A DNA stretch of 63,205 nt. Origin: Pseudomonadota bacterium (GTDB lineage: Bacteria; Pseudomonadota; Gammaproteobacteria; Burkholderiales; Rhodocyclaceae). Below the pieces are notes generated by a model that did not search any database, had not been told where the DNA came from, and saw only the letters and a list, made by a program, of their open reading frames with translations. Shown piece by piece: positions 63,191-63,205 of this stretch. The stretch spans positions 1 through 63,205 of the forward strand of contig JAFEDK010000028.1 of NCBI GenBank assembly GCA_018241665.1. The letters are read 5' to 3'. A program made the translations under genes and the position numbers. Each line of letters opens with the position of its first letter. Positions within the stretch are counted from its first letter, which is position 1.

Positions 63191-63205
63191 AGGAAGCCCC
63201 CACAG

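Overview
The window is GC-rich (roughly two-thirds G+C by eye) and gene-dense, with no rRNA, tRNA, IS element, prophage or CRISPR array that I can see. The gene set (seven-gene Rnf/RseC cluster behind a sigma-54 promoter, many c-di-GMP enzymes, PdxR/MocR regulator, SbcCD, FolD/FolB/PurU, TorF-type porin) suggests a free-living betaproteobacterium, most likely of the Rhodocyclales (Azoarcus/Thauera/Zoogloea/Dechloromonas-like). That placement is an inference from gene content, not from a marker gene.

Layout. 1-1754: purU (cut by the window edge) behind a GcvT-like folate-dependent aminomethyltransferase. 1911-6132: a NarXL-like two-component pair and a divergent multi-PAS protein with a degenerate GGDEF domain. 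6338-14120: a -24/-12 promoter, then rnfG-rnfE-rseC-rnfA-rnfB-rnfC-rnfD, followed closely by a truncated KdpD-type kinase and its KdpE-type regulator. 14242-18100: a solo periplasmic binding protein paired with a PAS-GGDEF-EAL protein. 18135-21376: MocR regulator, flavin-binding PPOX-like protein and a quinone-reductase-like dehydrogenase. 21457-25233: an accessory-looking stretch (PD-(D/E)XK protein, beta-CASP-like metallo-hydrolase, AT-richer DUF900-type hydrolase) ending in a 21-bp tandem-repeat array. 25647-34091: a methylated-amine locus containing all the components expected of a haem-dependent oxidative N-demethylase (dimethylamine monooxygenase type), an acyl-CoA-dehydrogenase-fold enzyme with its flavin reductase, and an APC permease; a TorF-like porin is divergent. 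35347-44024: hybrid kinase, thioesterase, chemotaxis receptor, DUF3617 and HD-domain proteins, a dehydrogenase remnant, an HD-GYP protein and a nitronate monooxygenase. 44344-51566: sbcDC, then a GGDEF-FIST pair. 51600-63205: M20 peptidase, small secreted protein, Tat-exported amidohydrolase, a peptidoglycan-targeting pair, a 42-bp repeat array, metallophosphoesterase, MarC, PAS-GGDEF protein, SRPBCC protein, folB and folD.

How it fits together. One-carbon/folate chemistry recurs: oxidative N-demethylation releases formaldehyde-level carbon that a DUF1989-GcvT protein can load on tetrahydrofolate; FolD and PurU then provide the route through formyl-THF to formate. A second theme is c-di-GMP signalling (three apparently active GGDEF proteins with I-sites, one degenerate, one HD-GYP).

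The most distinctive non-coding signal is a family of nine dispersed palindromic elements (seven paired, six of them exactly 67 bp), several attached to octamer tandem arrays, plus two separate tandem arrays with 7-codon (21 or 42 bp) periodicity. No transposase or RAYT gene that could explain them lies in the window.
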